From Sulfoacidibacillus ferrooxidans (GTDB lineage: Bacteria; Bacillota; Bacilli; Alicyclobacillales; SLC66): a stretch of 52,027 bases of DNA. The notes below the pieces were generated by a model. It was not told the origin of the DNA. It did no database searches and worked only from the letters and a program-made list of their open reading frames with translations. Each line of letters opens with the position of its first letter. Positions within the stretch are counted from its first letter, which is position 1. Both the position numbers and the translations under genes were made by a program. The stretch spans positions 1 to 52,027 of the forward strand of contig NZ_JALBUF010000011.1 of assembly GCF_022606465.1 (NCBI RefSeq), given 5' to 3'. Positions 26,674 through 35,384 of the stretch are shown in pieces.

Positions 26674-27735
26674 GTGCGTCGTAAAGATTTCTTAACTGCC
26701 TTACAAATTGCTGCAACCTATATCGGCACTGTCGTAGGAGCAGGTTTTGCTTCTGGTCAAGAAGTACTCCAATTCTTTACGCGCTATGGTACCTTTGCTA
26801 TCATAGGCATCTTGTCCACTACACTTTTATTTTTTATTTTAGGATTGTATGCAATGTCACTCGGGCGCTTACATGGCGTACATACTTTTTCTGAAGTTTC
26901 AGATCTCGTTATGACTAAGACAAGCAGCCGTGTGATAAGTTTTTTGTTACTTTTGCTCTTATTTGGTGTCACTATAGCGATGATGGCTGGAAGTGGTGCT
27001 TTATTATCTGAACAATTTCACTGGTCATTTGGGATAAGTGCATTACTAACGGGAGTAATTACAGCTCTTACACTATTACTTGGCATTCGTGGTATGATGT
27101 CAGTAAACTCCATTATTGTTCCAATCTTAATTACATTTGTCATCTCGTTATTTGCATATGTGTGGTCAACAACTCAAGGAACAGTCATTCACAGTGCTAT
27201 TCCACTTGTACAAACTCCTAATACCATATGGGCTTTATTGCTGTCTGCATTTACTTATGCCGGATTTAATGTCGGACTCTCGCTAACAGTGCTCGTTCCG
27301 CTAGGACAAGTGGCTGATCGCAAAAAAATATTAGTCATAGGAGCATTACTTGGTGCATGTGGGCTTGGTCTTTTATTATTACTTTTGCATCTGTTATTAG
27401 TCAGCATATATCCAGCAGGGATTCATTATGAAGTACCCATGGGTTATTTAGCTAAAAGCTTACCGCCTATGATGCGCTATGGTTTTGTCTTTATTTTATG
27501 GGCAGAAATATTTTCTACACTACTTGGAAATGTATATGGTATTGCTAGCGAATTATCGCGACATGCAAAACACTCGTATTTTCGTTGGGTCATCGTTATC
27601 CTTTTTGCGGCGATGATGGTCTGCCAAGTGGGATTTGCGCGAATCGTGAGTGTAACGTATCCTATTTTCGGATATCTAGGTCTTTTTATTCTCTTTGTCA
27701 TTCTCCTTAGTGAACGCCGCATAATCAGGTTATAA
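26674..27735 (+). CDS. YkvI-like membrane transporter
   Basis: Polytopic membrane protein of the YkvI family (APC-like transporters, substrate unknown). About ten hydrophobic segments, beginning with TALQIAATYIGTVVGAGFASGQEVLQFF, the family hallmark. The GTG start is chosen because of the G-rich SD (GGGGGTGG) 5 bases upstream; an ATG 26 codons earlier lacks an SD. This gives 353 residues. It diverges from uppP and is followed by ypjC on the same strand after 40 bases. Confidence 0.82.
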   Translation: MRRKDFLTALQIAATYIGTVVGAGFASGQEVLQFFTRYGTFAIIGILSTTLLFFILGLYAMSLGRLHGVHTFSEVSDLVMTKTSSRVISFLLLLLLFGVTIAMMAGSGALLSEQFHWSFGISALLTGVITALTLLLGIRGMMSVNSIIVPILITFVISLFAYVWSTTQGTVIHSAIPLVQTPNTIWALLLSAFTYAGFNVGLSLTVLVPLGQVADRKKILVIGALLGACGLGLLLLLLHLLLVSIYPAGIHYEVPMGYLAKSLPPMMRYGFVFILWAEIFSTLLGNVYGIASELSRHAKHSYFRWVIVILFAAMMVCQVGFARIVSVTYPIFGYLGLFILFVILLSERRIIRL

Positions 27736-27775
27736 TGATAGCCAAGTGGTGTTTTATATGTGAGGAGTGTGATTT

Positions 27776-28600
27776 GTGAAACGCAGTTTACCCTATTTGC
27801 TCATTATTGTGGGAAGCCTCATTTATTCGGTAGGATTAAATGCATTTATTGTGGGAAATCAGCTGGCAGAAGGTGGGTTTGTCGGGATTTCCATCGTCCT
27901 ATTGTATAAGTTGTCTATACCCATTGGAGCATCTTTTCTCGTTTTAAACATACCTGTTTTAATCCTGGGATGGCGCTTTTTTGGACGTGAATTCAGTATA
28001 AAAACCATCTTAGGTGTTTTAGCCGTATCGCTATTCACCGTCATAACGCAACATTTTGCAGTACATGTGAACGATCGCCTGCTCGCCGCACTCTATGGCG
28101 GTGTTATTTGCGGTGCTGGTCTTGGTATTATTTTTCGAAGTGGTGGAACAACGGGTGGCGTTGATATTTTAGCGCGAATTGCGCGGCATTACTTTAACCA
28201 CTCGATGGGCCGCCTCATGTTTGCTTCTGATGTTGTCGTCATTGCACTTGTTGCCATCGTTATCAATATGGAGACAGCTATGTATTCCCTTGTAGCACTC
28301 TATGTAGCTAGCCGCATGATCGATTCAGTGATTGAAGGATTCTCTGCATCGCGAGCAGCTATGATTATTAGTGATCAACCGGAACAGATCGCAGATCGCA
28401 TTCATAATGACATGGGACGAGGTACAACTCTTCTACATGGTCAAGGCGGTTATACCAGGGATCAAAAATTAGTCGTTTATTGTGTTGTCAGCCGCGATGA
28501 AGTGGTGCGTTTACAGCAACTTGTTCACGATGTGGACGATCGAGCATTTGTGGTTTTAAATGATGTAAATGATGTTTTAGGAGAAGGTTTTACGCGATAA
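27776..28600 (+). CDS. YitT-family membrane protein (YpjC-like, DUF2179)
   Basis: Five to six hydrophobic segments (YitT/DUF161) in residues 1-185, including GGFVGISIVLLYKL and FRSGGTTGGVDILARI. A cytoplasmic DUF2179 domain (about 195-274) has GRGTTLLHGQGGYT and VVLNDVNDVLGEGF. Function unknown. B. subtilis YpjC in this neighbourhood is the same kind of protein. The GTG start follows GAGGAG. The 3' end overlaps the convergent ypjA gene by 24 bases. Confidence 0.88.
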   Translation: MKRSLPYLLIIVGSLIYSVGLNAFIVGNQLAEGGFVGISIVLLYKLSIPIGASFLVLNIPVLILGWRFFGREFSIKTILGVLAVSLFTVITQHFAVHVNDRLLAALYGGVICGAGLGIIFRSGGTTGGVDILARIARHYFNHSMGRLMFASDVVVIALVAIVINMETAMYSLVALYVASRMIDSVIEGFSASRAAMIISDQPEQIADRIHNDMGRGTTLLHGQGGYTRDQKLVVYCVVSRDEVVRLQQLVHDVDDRAFVVLNDVNDVLGEGFTR

Positions 28601-29215
28601 TTTGGACATTGTGGATGGCCAAAAAACAAACAAAGTAACCACTGATAGTAGCGGCGTGACTACAGTGATCACTGAGAGTAATGAAAATCGCGGTAAATAT
28701 GGAAATACTCCATACACGTAATCCGCATAGTCGTTGAAAAACAACCATACAAAAGCAGTGGCGATATGTCGTGGTTTATATGTGCAAAGCGGTACAAGCT
28801 TCGTAAATACGAGCGCTTCAATTAACATCCCTGCATGTGCAAACCATAAACCTACACCCTCAAGTGGTAAACTATGCAAATAAAAAAAACCATCGGTTAA
28901 CACAATAACAGCCCATAGACCATATTGAAAGAGTGAAGTAACTCCTAACGCAAATAGAAATGTAATCGCCTCTCTCAATAGATGGGAAGCCGGTGGCCAA
29001 AGGATGCCACATATGGCTAAAGTAAAGAACAACGCAGCGACAGGACTATCTGGAACGAAGATTCGCAAATAAAATAAGGTGTGGTCTACCTGTCCACGGT
29101 ACCACATGAAACCAAACACAGTACCAATAGCATTAAGTGCACCAATACCTTTCCATACAGAGCGCTTATGAAGAATCCTTAGAATCGAATCTACTATCAT
29201 TTGCACTATAGTCAC
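28577..29215 (-). CDS. ypjA: DUF1405 membrane protein (YpjA)
   Basis: Six or more hydrophobic segments. Family-typical stretches are FGFMWYRGQ, SPVAALFFTLA, GLWFAHAGMLIEAL, FNDYADYVYGVFPYLP. Function unknown; B. subtilis ypjA lies in the same cluster. The start is uncertain: GTG at 29215, GTG three codons later (29206; AGGGG 8 bases upstream) or ATG five codons later (29200). The SD lies inside a hairpin (29213-29249). It follows ypiF. Confidence 0.85.
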   Translation of the reverse strand: MTIVQMIVDSILRILHKRSVWKGIGALNAIGTVFGFMWYRGQVDHTLFYLRIFVPDSPVAALFFTLAICGILWPPASHLLREAITFLFALGVTSLFQYGLWAVIVLTDGFFYLHSLPLEGVGLWFAHAGMLIEALVFTKLVPLCTYKPRHIATAFVWLFFNDYADYVYGVFPYLPRFSLLSVITVVTPLLSVVTLFVFWPSTMSKLSRKTFS

Positions 29216-29249
29216 CCCTGCCCTCTAGTGTTCCAAAGAGGGTAGGGTG
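29213..29249 (-). promoter_or_regulatory. hairpin covering the ypjA ribosome binding site
   Basis: On the minus strand CACCC-TA-CCCTCT pairs with AGAGGG-CA-GGGGTG around a 10-base loop; the 3' arm contains the AGGGG SD of ypjA. No T run follows, so it is more likely to affect translation than to terminate. Confidence 0.45.
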
Positions 29250-29264
29250 TCATGCAGACGTGCA

Positions 29265-29921
29265 TCATGCAAGAGCGATAAATTGACCAACCTTTTCACT
29301 TAGTTGCTGCGATAAGTGACCCCACATCATGGATCCTAGCTTAGCATTTGAACCCTGTGCCAGATAGCGCGTGAGGCTAGCTGGATCGCGAACAACCAGA
29401 TGGTCAGCGAGCGCCATCATGAGCGATGTTTCCCATTCACCAGAAGGATAAAATTCTTTAGAAACATTTTTATATGAAGTAGATGACAATGCCTCTTGTA
29501 ATTGTCCGTCACGCCACCATATAAAGGACATCATGTCTAATTGACTATCTGCTGTAAGAAGGGTTTGCATCACTAGTTGTTCTTTATAAAGACTATCTGT
29601 CAATAGGATCAATCGACGAAATTGAAAATGACGTGTTAATTCATGGATATAACGATGGATGATTTGACTAAAAGCTTCTTTTTGCAACTGAACAACCGCA
29701 GTATCATCAAATGTGGTATCAATGGATTGCAAAGGAAGAGTAAGAATTCGATCTCCTTTTGCCATCTCTACCTCGTCGCGTAGCTTCCTTAATATATACC
29801 ATGTAGTGCCTACAGGTAGATGAGATGGGCGCCATGTCAAGCCACCTACTGTCAATAGCACAGTGTCAAGATGCCGGTAATTTTCTTCGATCTGGCTTAG
29901 TGAAAATTCTTCAAAACGCAT
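29265..29921 (-). CDS. ypiF: DUF2487 protein (YpiF)
   Basis: 218 residues, soluble. It resembles B. subtilis YpiF (DUF2487), with MRFEEFSLSQIEENYRHLDTVLLTVGG at the start and GRILTLPL-type strands (here DRILTLPLQSI) later. Function unknown. The start is the ATG with GGAG 8 bases upstream; the frame is open eight codons further. In B. subtilis ypiF precedes qcrABC; here the qcr genes are absent and ypjA follows directly. Confidence 0.75.
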   Translation of the reverse strand: MRFEEFSLSQIEENYRHLDTVLLTVGGLTWRPSHLPVGTTWYILRKLRDEVEMAKGDRILTLPLQSIDTTFDDTAVVQLQKEAFSQIIHRYIHELTRHFQFRRLILLTDSLYKEQLVMQTLLTADSQLDMMSFIWWRDGQLQEALSSTSYKNVSKEFYPSGEWETSLMMALADHLVVRDPASLTRYLAQGSNAKLGSMMWGHLSQQLSEKVGQFIALA

Positions 29922-29950
29922 ATCGCTTTCTCCTTCATTCATCATCTCAT

Positions 29951-29981
29951 AAAAAATAGGAGCCTTAATATTGCGCTCCTA
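29951..29981 (-). terminator. terminator after the riboswitch-controlled gene
   Basis: On the minus strand TAGGAGC and GCTCCTA flank an 11-base loop and are followed by six T. It separates the 161-residue gene from ypiF and makes the riboswitch transcript monocistronic. Confidence 0.85.
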
Positions 29982-30017
29982 CCCTTATTCATCTATTAAC
30001 TTCTGACTAAAGTGCAG

Positions 30018-30503
30018 TTAAAATCTAGCCTCACCGAAAGTTGCCGATTGGTTAACAAAATAACCTGGTAAATCAAGAGCCCGATCATCCTCTAAGCGTT
30101 TCATGCCAAGATCATGTAGAGTTTGACGAATCCCTTGGTGTATAGCTTGCTCCATCTCAGGTGAATAGCGATCGTTCATAGAAAGAGCCTCTCGAATACC
30201 TTGGCTAACTGAACGTGTCACATACGAGACATCAAGTCCTGCACAGACCAGACCATGCAGTACACCGCGTGTGGTTTCAGATACGGCAAAACTGTGCAAA
30301 GGAACTAAGCTAGAAAGAACGCCCATAATAGCGTGTTGCGCGATAGAGGAAATCTCTCGTACTACATCTTCTGCCCTTGACATTGTATTGCAATACATAG
30401 TCACTTCGTGAGTAACAACAGAGCAAATACAAGTTTCTGAAGATGTTCCTTCTAGTTCAATGCCGTGCCTTACACCTTCTTGAATGTCATGTAATAAAGT
30501 CAT
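30018..30503 (-). CDS. 22-residue-repeat protein of unknown function under a c-di-AMP riboswitch
   Basis: 161 residues, not recognised. From about residue 47 to 134 it has four tandem 22-residue units, each centred on a motif like Q-G-I-R-x-A-L: QHAIMGVL (56), TRGVLHGL (78), SQGIREAL (100), HQGIRQTL (122), in exact 22-residue register. A related QEGVRHGI lies at 8-15. The units look like amphipathic helices. No signal peptide or clear membrane span; Cys at 25, 27, 38 and 87. The ATG has GGGGAG 6 bases upstream. The leader carries a ydaO/yuaA riboswitch and terminator, and a second terminator follows, so the gene is alone in its transcript. A role in c-di-AMP-linked osmotic, potassium or wall homeostasis is inferred from regulation only. 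Confidence 0.85.
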   Translation of the reverse strand: MTLLHDIQEGVRHGIELEGTSSETCICSVVTHEVTMYCNTMSRAEDVVREISSIAQHAIMGVLSSLVPLHSFAVSETTRGVLHGLVCAGLDVSYVTRSVSQGIREALSMNDRYSPEMEQAIHQGIRQTLHDLGMKRLEDDRALDLPGYFVNQSATFGEARF

Positions 30504-30539
30504 GTCAATCTCCCCTTTTCGTATTTACACGCATAAACA

Positions 30540-30571
30540 AAACAAAAACCGTGACGATCAATCGGTCACGG
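30540..30571 (-). terminator. expression-platform terminator of the c-di-AMP riboswitch
   Basis: CCGTGAC and GTCACGG pair around a 9-base loop and are followed on the minus strand by a T-rich run. It lies between the aptamer and the 161-residue gene. Confidence 0.88.
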
Positions 30572-30574
30572 AAG

Positions 30575-30738
30575 CGCGAGTAAAAAGGAAGTGGTTATCG
30601 GCATAACCATCCACCTCTCTTTCCGCTTACGAGGTTAGCTGTCGGATTCGGGCTGAGAGCCGCCCTACGAATCAAAAGATTCGATTCACCCCAAGAAACT
30701 GGTTCCCCCGCTTCCGAAGTTCGGAATTGAGCGCTACA
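30575..30738 (-). ncRNA. c-di-AMP riboswitch (ydaO/yuaA class)
   Basis: On the minus strand the leader shows the conserved elements of the ydaO/yuaA class in order: GCGGGGGAACC, TTGGGGTGAATC, GTAGGGCGGCTCTCAGCCCGA, ATCCGACAGCTAACCTCGTAAGC and GAAAGAGAGG (the longer ones run on from each other at about 30700-30620). A terminator follows directly. The class normally turns expression off when c-di-AMP is high. It controls only the 161-residue gene, because a second terminator ends the transcript. Boundaries are approximate. Confidence 0.92.
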
Positions 30739-30770
30739 ATATGAAACTGAAAAAGAATACTACATTTCAT

Positions 30771-30799
30771 ATCATACATCTCTTTTAGTTAAACGACAA
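30771..30799 (-). promoter_or_regulatory. sigma-A-type promoter of the riboswitch transcript
   Basis: TTGTCG (30799-30794) and TATGAT (30776-30771) on the minus strand are separated by exactly 17 bases. The predicted start near 30764 is about 25 bases before the aptamer. Confidence 0.65.
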
Positions 30800-30816
30800 T
30801 GGGTAATTGAGTCTCG

Positions 30817-31371
30817 TTAATGAACATTGCAGACAATCGCTTGATAGTTTGCACTTAGTTTCATAAATGTTTCACGATCACCTTCATCCAAAGCCTGATC
30901 AATCGCAATCTTCAATTGTTTCGTATAATGGATGTTTTCAATGTGATCTAGCAATAAGTCTACTTGCAATTCCATTAGAATATCTGTGGGTGTTGTTTTT
31001 CGAACTGGCTCCTGAACAGATTCTATTACTTGTAGATAGTGTACACAATCACTCCGTTGACGATAATAGAGTGTGATATACACATCTTCTTCTGGATGAC
31101 TATGAACATCAAGAAAAGCCTTTTCTACGTCAGATGTCACACGTTTATTTTTATAAAATTTAAATCCTGTCATTTGTACGCAAGTTGTCGACATCAACAA
31201 TGATTTGTGAACATTTTTAAATTGTTCAGTAAAATGAACTTTGGCAAGTAGCTGATCATTAGATGCCAAATATTGAAGTAGCCATTCTGCTTCAGGGTTA
31301 CGCAATTCATATCGTTCTAAAAACCATTTGATGAATTGCTTTTTATCTGCGACCGTTATCACACTTTTCAT
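30817..31371 (-). CDS. ypiB: UPF0302 protein YpiB
   Basis: 184 residues. It resembles B. subtilis YpiB (UPF0302/DUF3603-type), with FIKWFLERYELRNPEAEWLL near the N-terminus, and VHFTEQFKNVHKSLLMST. The C-terminal helix pair (about 135-180) has DLLLDHIENIHYTKQLKIAIDQALDEGD, the repeated IDeAL motif of this family. Molecular function is not established. SD GGGAGG lies 9 bases before the ATG. It lies upstream of the riboswitch gene in the same direction. Confidence 0.85.
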   Translation of the reverse strand: MKSVITVADKKQFIKWFLERYELRNPEAEWLLQYLASNDQLLAKVHFTEQFKNVHKSLLMSTTCVQMTGFKFYKNKRVTSDVEKAFLDVHSHPEEDVYITLYYRQRSDCVHYLQVIESVQEPVRKTTPTDILMELQVDLLLDHIENIHYTKQLKIAIDQALDEGDRETFMKLSANYQAIVCNVH

Positions 31372-31487
31372 GATGGTTCGCCTCCCGTTGACCTTCCCAC
31401 AATAAGCATAAGAGTTTGAATGTTTACTTCTTTATATTGTTGTATTCGCCAATGCCTTGTCGCTTTCCTGCAATGTGCTTATAAACG

Positions 31488-31517
31488 AAAAAAAATGCCG
31501 ATGGTATGGCATTTTTT
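31488..31517. terminator. bidirectional-looking terminator after the helicase-associated gene
   Basis: AAAAAATGCC and GGCATTTTTT are complementary around an 8-base loop, with T runs in both directions. It should end the minus-strand transcript of the 31550-33178 gene. Confidence 0.88.
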
Positions 31518-31549
31518 AGAATATAAAAGTTAAAATACACTATTAATAG

Positions 31550-33178
31550 CTAACGACTTCTTTTTTTTACTATTTGCTCCATTTCCGGAGGATAAGACAC
31601 CAGATATCCAAGTTTCAATAGTAAGGCAAGTAAGTCAGGAGCATCGTCTGGTAAAAAAGCTAAATGATGCTCACTTAACCGCTGTGGCATCCTCTTTGCA
31701 ATAGGTTGAAGTTGCTCAATGGTGTTTGACACCAATGGATCATGACATGAGATTACGCACGATATGTGAAGCTTAACCTTTCCATACTCCTGACACCAAT
31801 CACGTATGGAGCGCTGCACATTTGCAGGGATCTCAGCACCGCTAATTGTGCGAAGAAATTCATACATTTTCTCCATATCCCAACCACTTAGCAGGGCGTG
31901 ATAAATACTCTCTCGCGTAAGTCGATATACGTTCATACGATCTCGACTAATTGGTTCCGCAATTTTCTGCAGTTCAAAAGCGTATGTGCTATCAGCCTCT
32001 TTGGGTACTAAAATATCAAAAGTAGGTTCAATAACTGCTTTTTTGAGAATAAAAGATTCTTCACCTGAGAGTCCATCATCTAGTATGTCGGAAGAATGCA
32101 CAAAGCGTTCGCCTAGAGGCGTTAATTGGTATAAAAGATCTTGAGAAAGATCACGACCCTCTGCAAGAAATCCAAGATATACAAGCATTTGTAAGATGCG
32201 TTGTCGATAAACAATCTCTTTTGACTCATAATAAAAGTTATCAATAAAATGCAAAAGTTCATCCTCAAGTGATTGTTTAAATACCCATGCTTTGGATGAA
32301 AATTTAGCAATTCTCGATACAATCCGTCCAAGCGTTGGTATTGATATGCGGTATGTCCGCATATAAAACTGAAATAACTTCTTTGCACGGCTTTCTTCTG
32401 ATTCCGTCATATAAATACCACTTTTAACTTCATCTATGATAAGAGAACCTGAGTCGTCTTCAATAATGCATCCTTCTTCATATAGGTGATCATAAATCAT
32501 AGCAAAACGATCTGGATAATCATGAAATCTACGCCCATATCCAAAGCGAAATCCAACATGCACAGAGAGTGGTTCTTCTTGCACTTCAAATAACTGAAAA
32601 ATTTGCATTTGTTGGCGTTTAAAAATGACACCTTCTTGAGTCAGCTTTACTTCGTGTCGTGCTAGAAACAGCAAAAAGGTAACAGCGTCACGTGCAAGAG
32701 TACCTTGATCTGTTCGTATCCATTTAGGTTCATACATACTCGTCTGAACAGATTGGCGCAACTGCTGCGTTTCATAATGTACAATATATTTTAATATCTC
32801 TGTTGGACAACGATATGTTCTCTGTGAGGGAGTTCCTGTTTCAAAGAGAATGCCCTCTTCAAGTAGCTCATTTAAAATCATAGATACTGAAGTTTGTTCA
32901 TTTTTTGTAGTTGCCGACCGTTGTCTTCTCAATATCGTGAGTAGCTCGGATTTTGCAAATTGGTTTCTCCCTTCTAACGCAATCTCTTCGAGAGCTTGGC
33001 GAAGAATGGGAGATAAAGTAGCCATTCTTTCAATTACATACTGTGGATCACTAAATCGGTTTAATATTTCTTGAAGTAACGTGTTTTTAGAATATAGAGG
33101 ACATGCTATCGTGTGACGAATAGCAATTTTACGCAGATTCCCGATGTCACTTTGATTAAGACATTCTACAAGTCGCAT
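31550..33178 (-). CDS. XPB/Ssl2-like helicase-associated domain protein (no ATPase core)
   Basis: 542 residues, soluble. The C-terminal third (about 385-490) resembles the helicase-associated domain of XPB (Helicase_C_3 type): KKAVIEPTFDILVPKEAD, ISRDRMNVYRLTRESIYHALLSGW, and EMYEFL-like helices. N-terminal parts look like winged-helix units (about 55-130). No Walker motifs are present, so it is not a helicase by itself. Bacterial XPB-N-terminal-like proteins of this kind occur as separate genes; function unknown. The ATG has a strong SD (GAGGTGAT). It is flanked by terminators on both sides, so it is monocistronic. Confidence 0.7.
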   Translation of the reverse strand: MRLVECLNQSDIGNLRKIAIRHTIACPLYSKNTLLQEILNRFSDPQYVIERMATLSPILRQALEEIALEGRNQFAKSELLTILRRQRSATTKNEQTSVSMILNELLEEGILFETGTPSQRTYRCPTEILKYIVHYETQQLRQSVQTSMYEPKWIRTDQGTLARDAVTFLLFLARHEVKLTQEGVIFKRQQMQIFQLFEVQEEPLSVHVGFRFGYGRRFHDYPDRFAMIYDHLYEEGCIIEDDSGSLIIDEVKSGIYMTESEESRAKKLFQFYMRTYRISIPTLGRIVSRIAKFSSKAWVFKQSLEDELLHFIDNFYYESKEIVYRQRILQMLVYLGFLAEGRDLSQDLLYQLTPLGERFVHSSDILDDGLSGEESFILKKAVIEPTFDILVPKEADSTYAFELQKIAEPISRDRMNVYRLTRESIYHALLSGWDMEKMYEFLRTISGAEIPANVQRSIRDWCQEYGKVKLHISCVISCHDPLVSNTIEQLQPIAKRMPQRLSEHHLAFLPDDAPDLLALLLKLGYLVSYPPEMEQIVKKRSR

Positions 33179-33254
33179 AGGATCACCTCAATAGGTTTTG
33201 CTCCTGACGAATTGTATTATGTGTATATTTTTATATAATATACATTTTATTCAT

Positions 33255-33286
33255 AAAAAGGACTCGCATAATCGTTCACGCGAGCC
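33255..33286 (-). terminator. terminator of the trp-tyrA operon
   Basis: On the minus strand GGCTCGC pairs with GCGAGTC (one G-U) around a 12-base loop, followed by CTTTTT. It lies 100 bases after the tyrA stop. Confidence 0.8.
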
Positions 33287-33385
33287 AAAAGAGAGATGAT
33301 AGGAGTGGAGAGAAACTACATTACACATCCTTATTTATCATACTCGACAGATTTACAAGAAGTCAACAGGACAAAGAATACGTTT

Positions 33386-34510
33386 TCATTGTTGTGCAAT
33401 CACATGATAATTATTTTGTTGCAGCATAAGAAAAGCTCTATCAGCAAAGTCAGATGTATCAAATTGAAGCAACAACTGTCCATCGTCACCTTCACGACTT
33501 TCTAAAATACCAATATTGCGAATGCTAATAGAGGATTCTCCTAATAATGTAGTGATTTGGCCGATGAGACCAGGAACATCCTTTACAACGACCATGACTG
33601 AGTATACCGCGCGTATTGCGCCTGTTGATTTTACAGGCAATGCATCGCGAAAGTCGCGTGATTTTGCAAACAAGGATTCAATACTTACAGGTTCACGCTT
33701 TTTAATCATGTCAGTTAAAGATTGTATATTTTCAATCCACTCTTCTAATAAAGGTACAATCTCTTTGTGATTCTCTAGACATGTATCTCTCCACAATTTC
33801 GGATCACTTGATGCAATGCGCGTAATGTCACGAAATCCCCCAGCTGCTAATTCGATGTAAAGCGGCTCACTGACCGCTCGCTTTTCTACTTGATTGACTA
33901 GTAAGGAAGCAATGATATGTGGAACGTGACTAATAGCCGCAACAACGCGATCATGTGTTTCTGGTGTTAATATTTTTATTCGTGCACCTGTAGCTTGTAA
34001 AAGAGCCATTAACTCATGTAGGCGTTCAGTAGAAGTCGCTGATGACGGCGTGAGCACGTAGACTGCATTTTCCAGCAACAACGCATTTGCGGCAGTAATG
34101 CCTGACTTTTCGGAACCTGCCATCGGATGGCCTCCAATGAAAGCTGCTCTTGTAAATTTGTGATCAGCAATGTCAACCATCGTTGATTTAATTCCTGCGA
34201 CGTCGGTGATGATCGCCCGATCACCTAATGTATCTTCTAATGTAGCAATCTTCTCGATCATGGCCTGAGTGACTGATATGGGGGTAGCTATTACGATGAG
34301 ATCTGCTTGAGATACACCAAGTTGTACATCTGTTGTTGCTTCATCCACAACGCCAAGCTGTACAGCCATATCGAGAATGGTATCATCAATATCCACACCT
34401 ATACTATGTTCAATCTGTCCAGTGGCTTTTAACGCTAGGGCTACGGATCCCCCAATCAATCCGCACCCAATCAGACATAGTCGTTTAAATGGTCGTGTTG
34501 ATTCTAGCAA
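33386..34510 (-). CDS. tyrA: prephenate dehydrogenase with C-terminal ACT domain
   Basis: NAD-dependent oxidative decarboxylation of prephenate to 4-hydroxyphenylpyruvate in tyrosine synthesis. Rossmann loop CLIGCGLIGGSVALAL, then VIATPIS, GGHPMAGSEKSG and VVAAISHVPHIIASLL. The C-terminal ACT domain (about 300-374, VVVKDVPGLIGQITTLLGE) likely senses an amino acid. The TTG start is chosen because AAGGAG lies 9 bases upstream; ATGs 9 and 27 codons earlier lack an SD, and the farthest overlaps trpA. This gives 374 residues, as in B. subtilis. It closes the trp operon; hisC, usually between trpA and tyrA, is absent. Confidence 0.93.
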   Translation of the reverse strand: MLESTRPFKRLCLIGCGLIGGSVALALKATGQIEHSIGVDIDDTILDMAVQLGVVDEATTDVQLGVSQADLIVIATPISVTQAMIEKIATLEDTLGDRAIITDVAGIKSTMVDIADHKFTRAAFIGGHPMAGSEKSGITAANALLLENAVYVLTPSSATSTERLHELMALLQATGARIKILTPETHDRVVAAISHVPHIIASLLVNQVEKRAVSEPLYIELAAGGFRDITRIASSDPKLWRDTCLENHKEIVPLLEEWIENIQSLTDMIKKREPVSIESLFAKSRDFRDALPVKSTGAIRAVYSVMVVVKDVPGLIGQITTLLGESSISIRNIGILESREGDDGQLLLQFDTSDFADRAFLMLQQNNYHVIAQQ

Positions 34511-34550
34511 GTATGACTGCTCCTTTTTACACTGCATGCATATACTCGCA

Positions 34551-35384
34551 TCATACTGCGTGTGTTCCCGCAAGGGATAGCGTGCGAGCAAATGCTATGA
34601 GATCATTAAATATCTGTTTTGCTAATTCACTATCGTGTTGTAAAAGTGCCTGATCAATATCTGCACACCGTCTGACAAGTGCACTACCAACAATGACAGC
34701 ATCAGCGTATGCTGATAGTGTTCGTATGTGTTCGGGTCGACTCACACCAAAACCAACAGCCACAGGAACAGGACTCTCTTCTTTTACTGCAAGTACAAAC
34801 TGCTCAAGTTCATCAGAAAATGCACTACGCTCCCCTGTAACGCCAAGGGAAGAAACACAATAAGCAAAACCTGTAGCACTTGATGCGATTTTTTTTATGC
34901 GATCGTGACTTGTTAAAGCAAGTAGTGGGATAAATGCAAGCCCGTATTGATCTGCTATGCCTCTTACTTCCGCACTTTCCTCATAAGGAAGATCGGGTAT
35001 GATGAGACCATCTGCACCTACTTCATTGCATGCTTTCATAAGTTCTTCAATTCCAAACTGAAGAACAGGATTGACATAAGTAAAAACTATGATTGGAACA
35101 TCTGTCACAGCTCGGACTCGCGCAATGAGAGCTAGCGCTTTTGGAAAGCTCATACCACCTTTTAGTGCTCGTAGTGAACCTGCTTGAATGACCGGTCCGT
35201 CTGCAAGAGGGTCAGAGTATGGTATGCCAATCTCAATGACATCAGAAAACTGAGCGAGTTCAACAATCAGCTGATAGCTATACTCCTCATTTGGATCGCC
35301 TGCAGAAACAAATGGAATAAATGCAACACGGTCTCCCCTGTTTTGCAAACTGCGCAAAATGGCTACTTTTCCTCTTGTAGTCAA
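34551..35384 (-). CDS. trpA: tryptophan synthase alpha chain
   Basis: Cleaves indole-3-glycerol phosphate to indole and G3P in complex with TrpB. Seen: [30 protein letters not shown] (catalytic Glu), [11 protein letters not shown] (catalytic Asp), [13 protein letters not shown] and VAVGFGVS. Length 277 is usual. Its ATG overlaps the trpB stop by four bases, giving tight coupling of the two subunits. Confidence 0.96.
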   Translation of the reverse strand: MTTRGKVAILRSLQNRGDRVAFIPFVSAGDPNEEYSYQLIVELAQFSDVIEIGIPYSDPLADGPVIQAGSLRALKGGMSFPKALALIARVRAVTDVPIIVFTYVNPVLQFGIEELMKACNEVGADGLIIPDLPYEESAEVRGIADQYGLAFIPLLALTSHDRIKKIASSATGFAYCVSSLGVTGERSAFSDELEQFVLAVKEESPVPVAVGFGVSRPEHIRTLSAYADAVIVGSALVRRCADIDQALLQHDSELAKQIFNDLIAFARTLSLAGTHAV

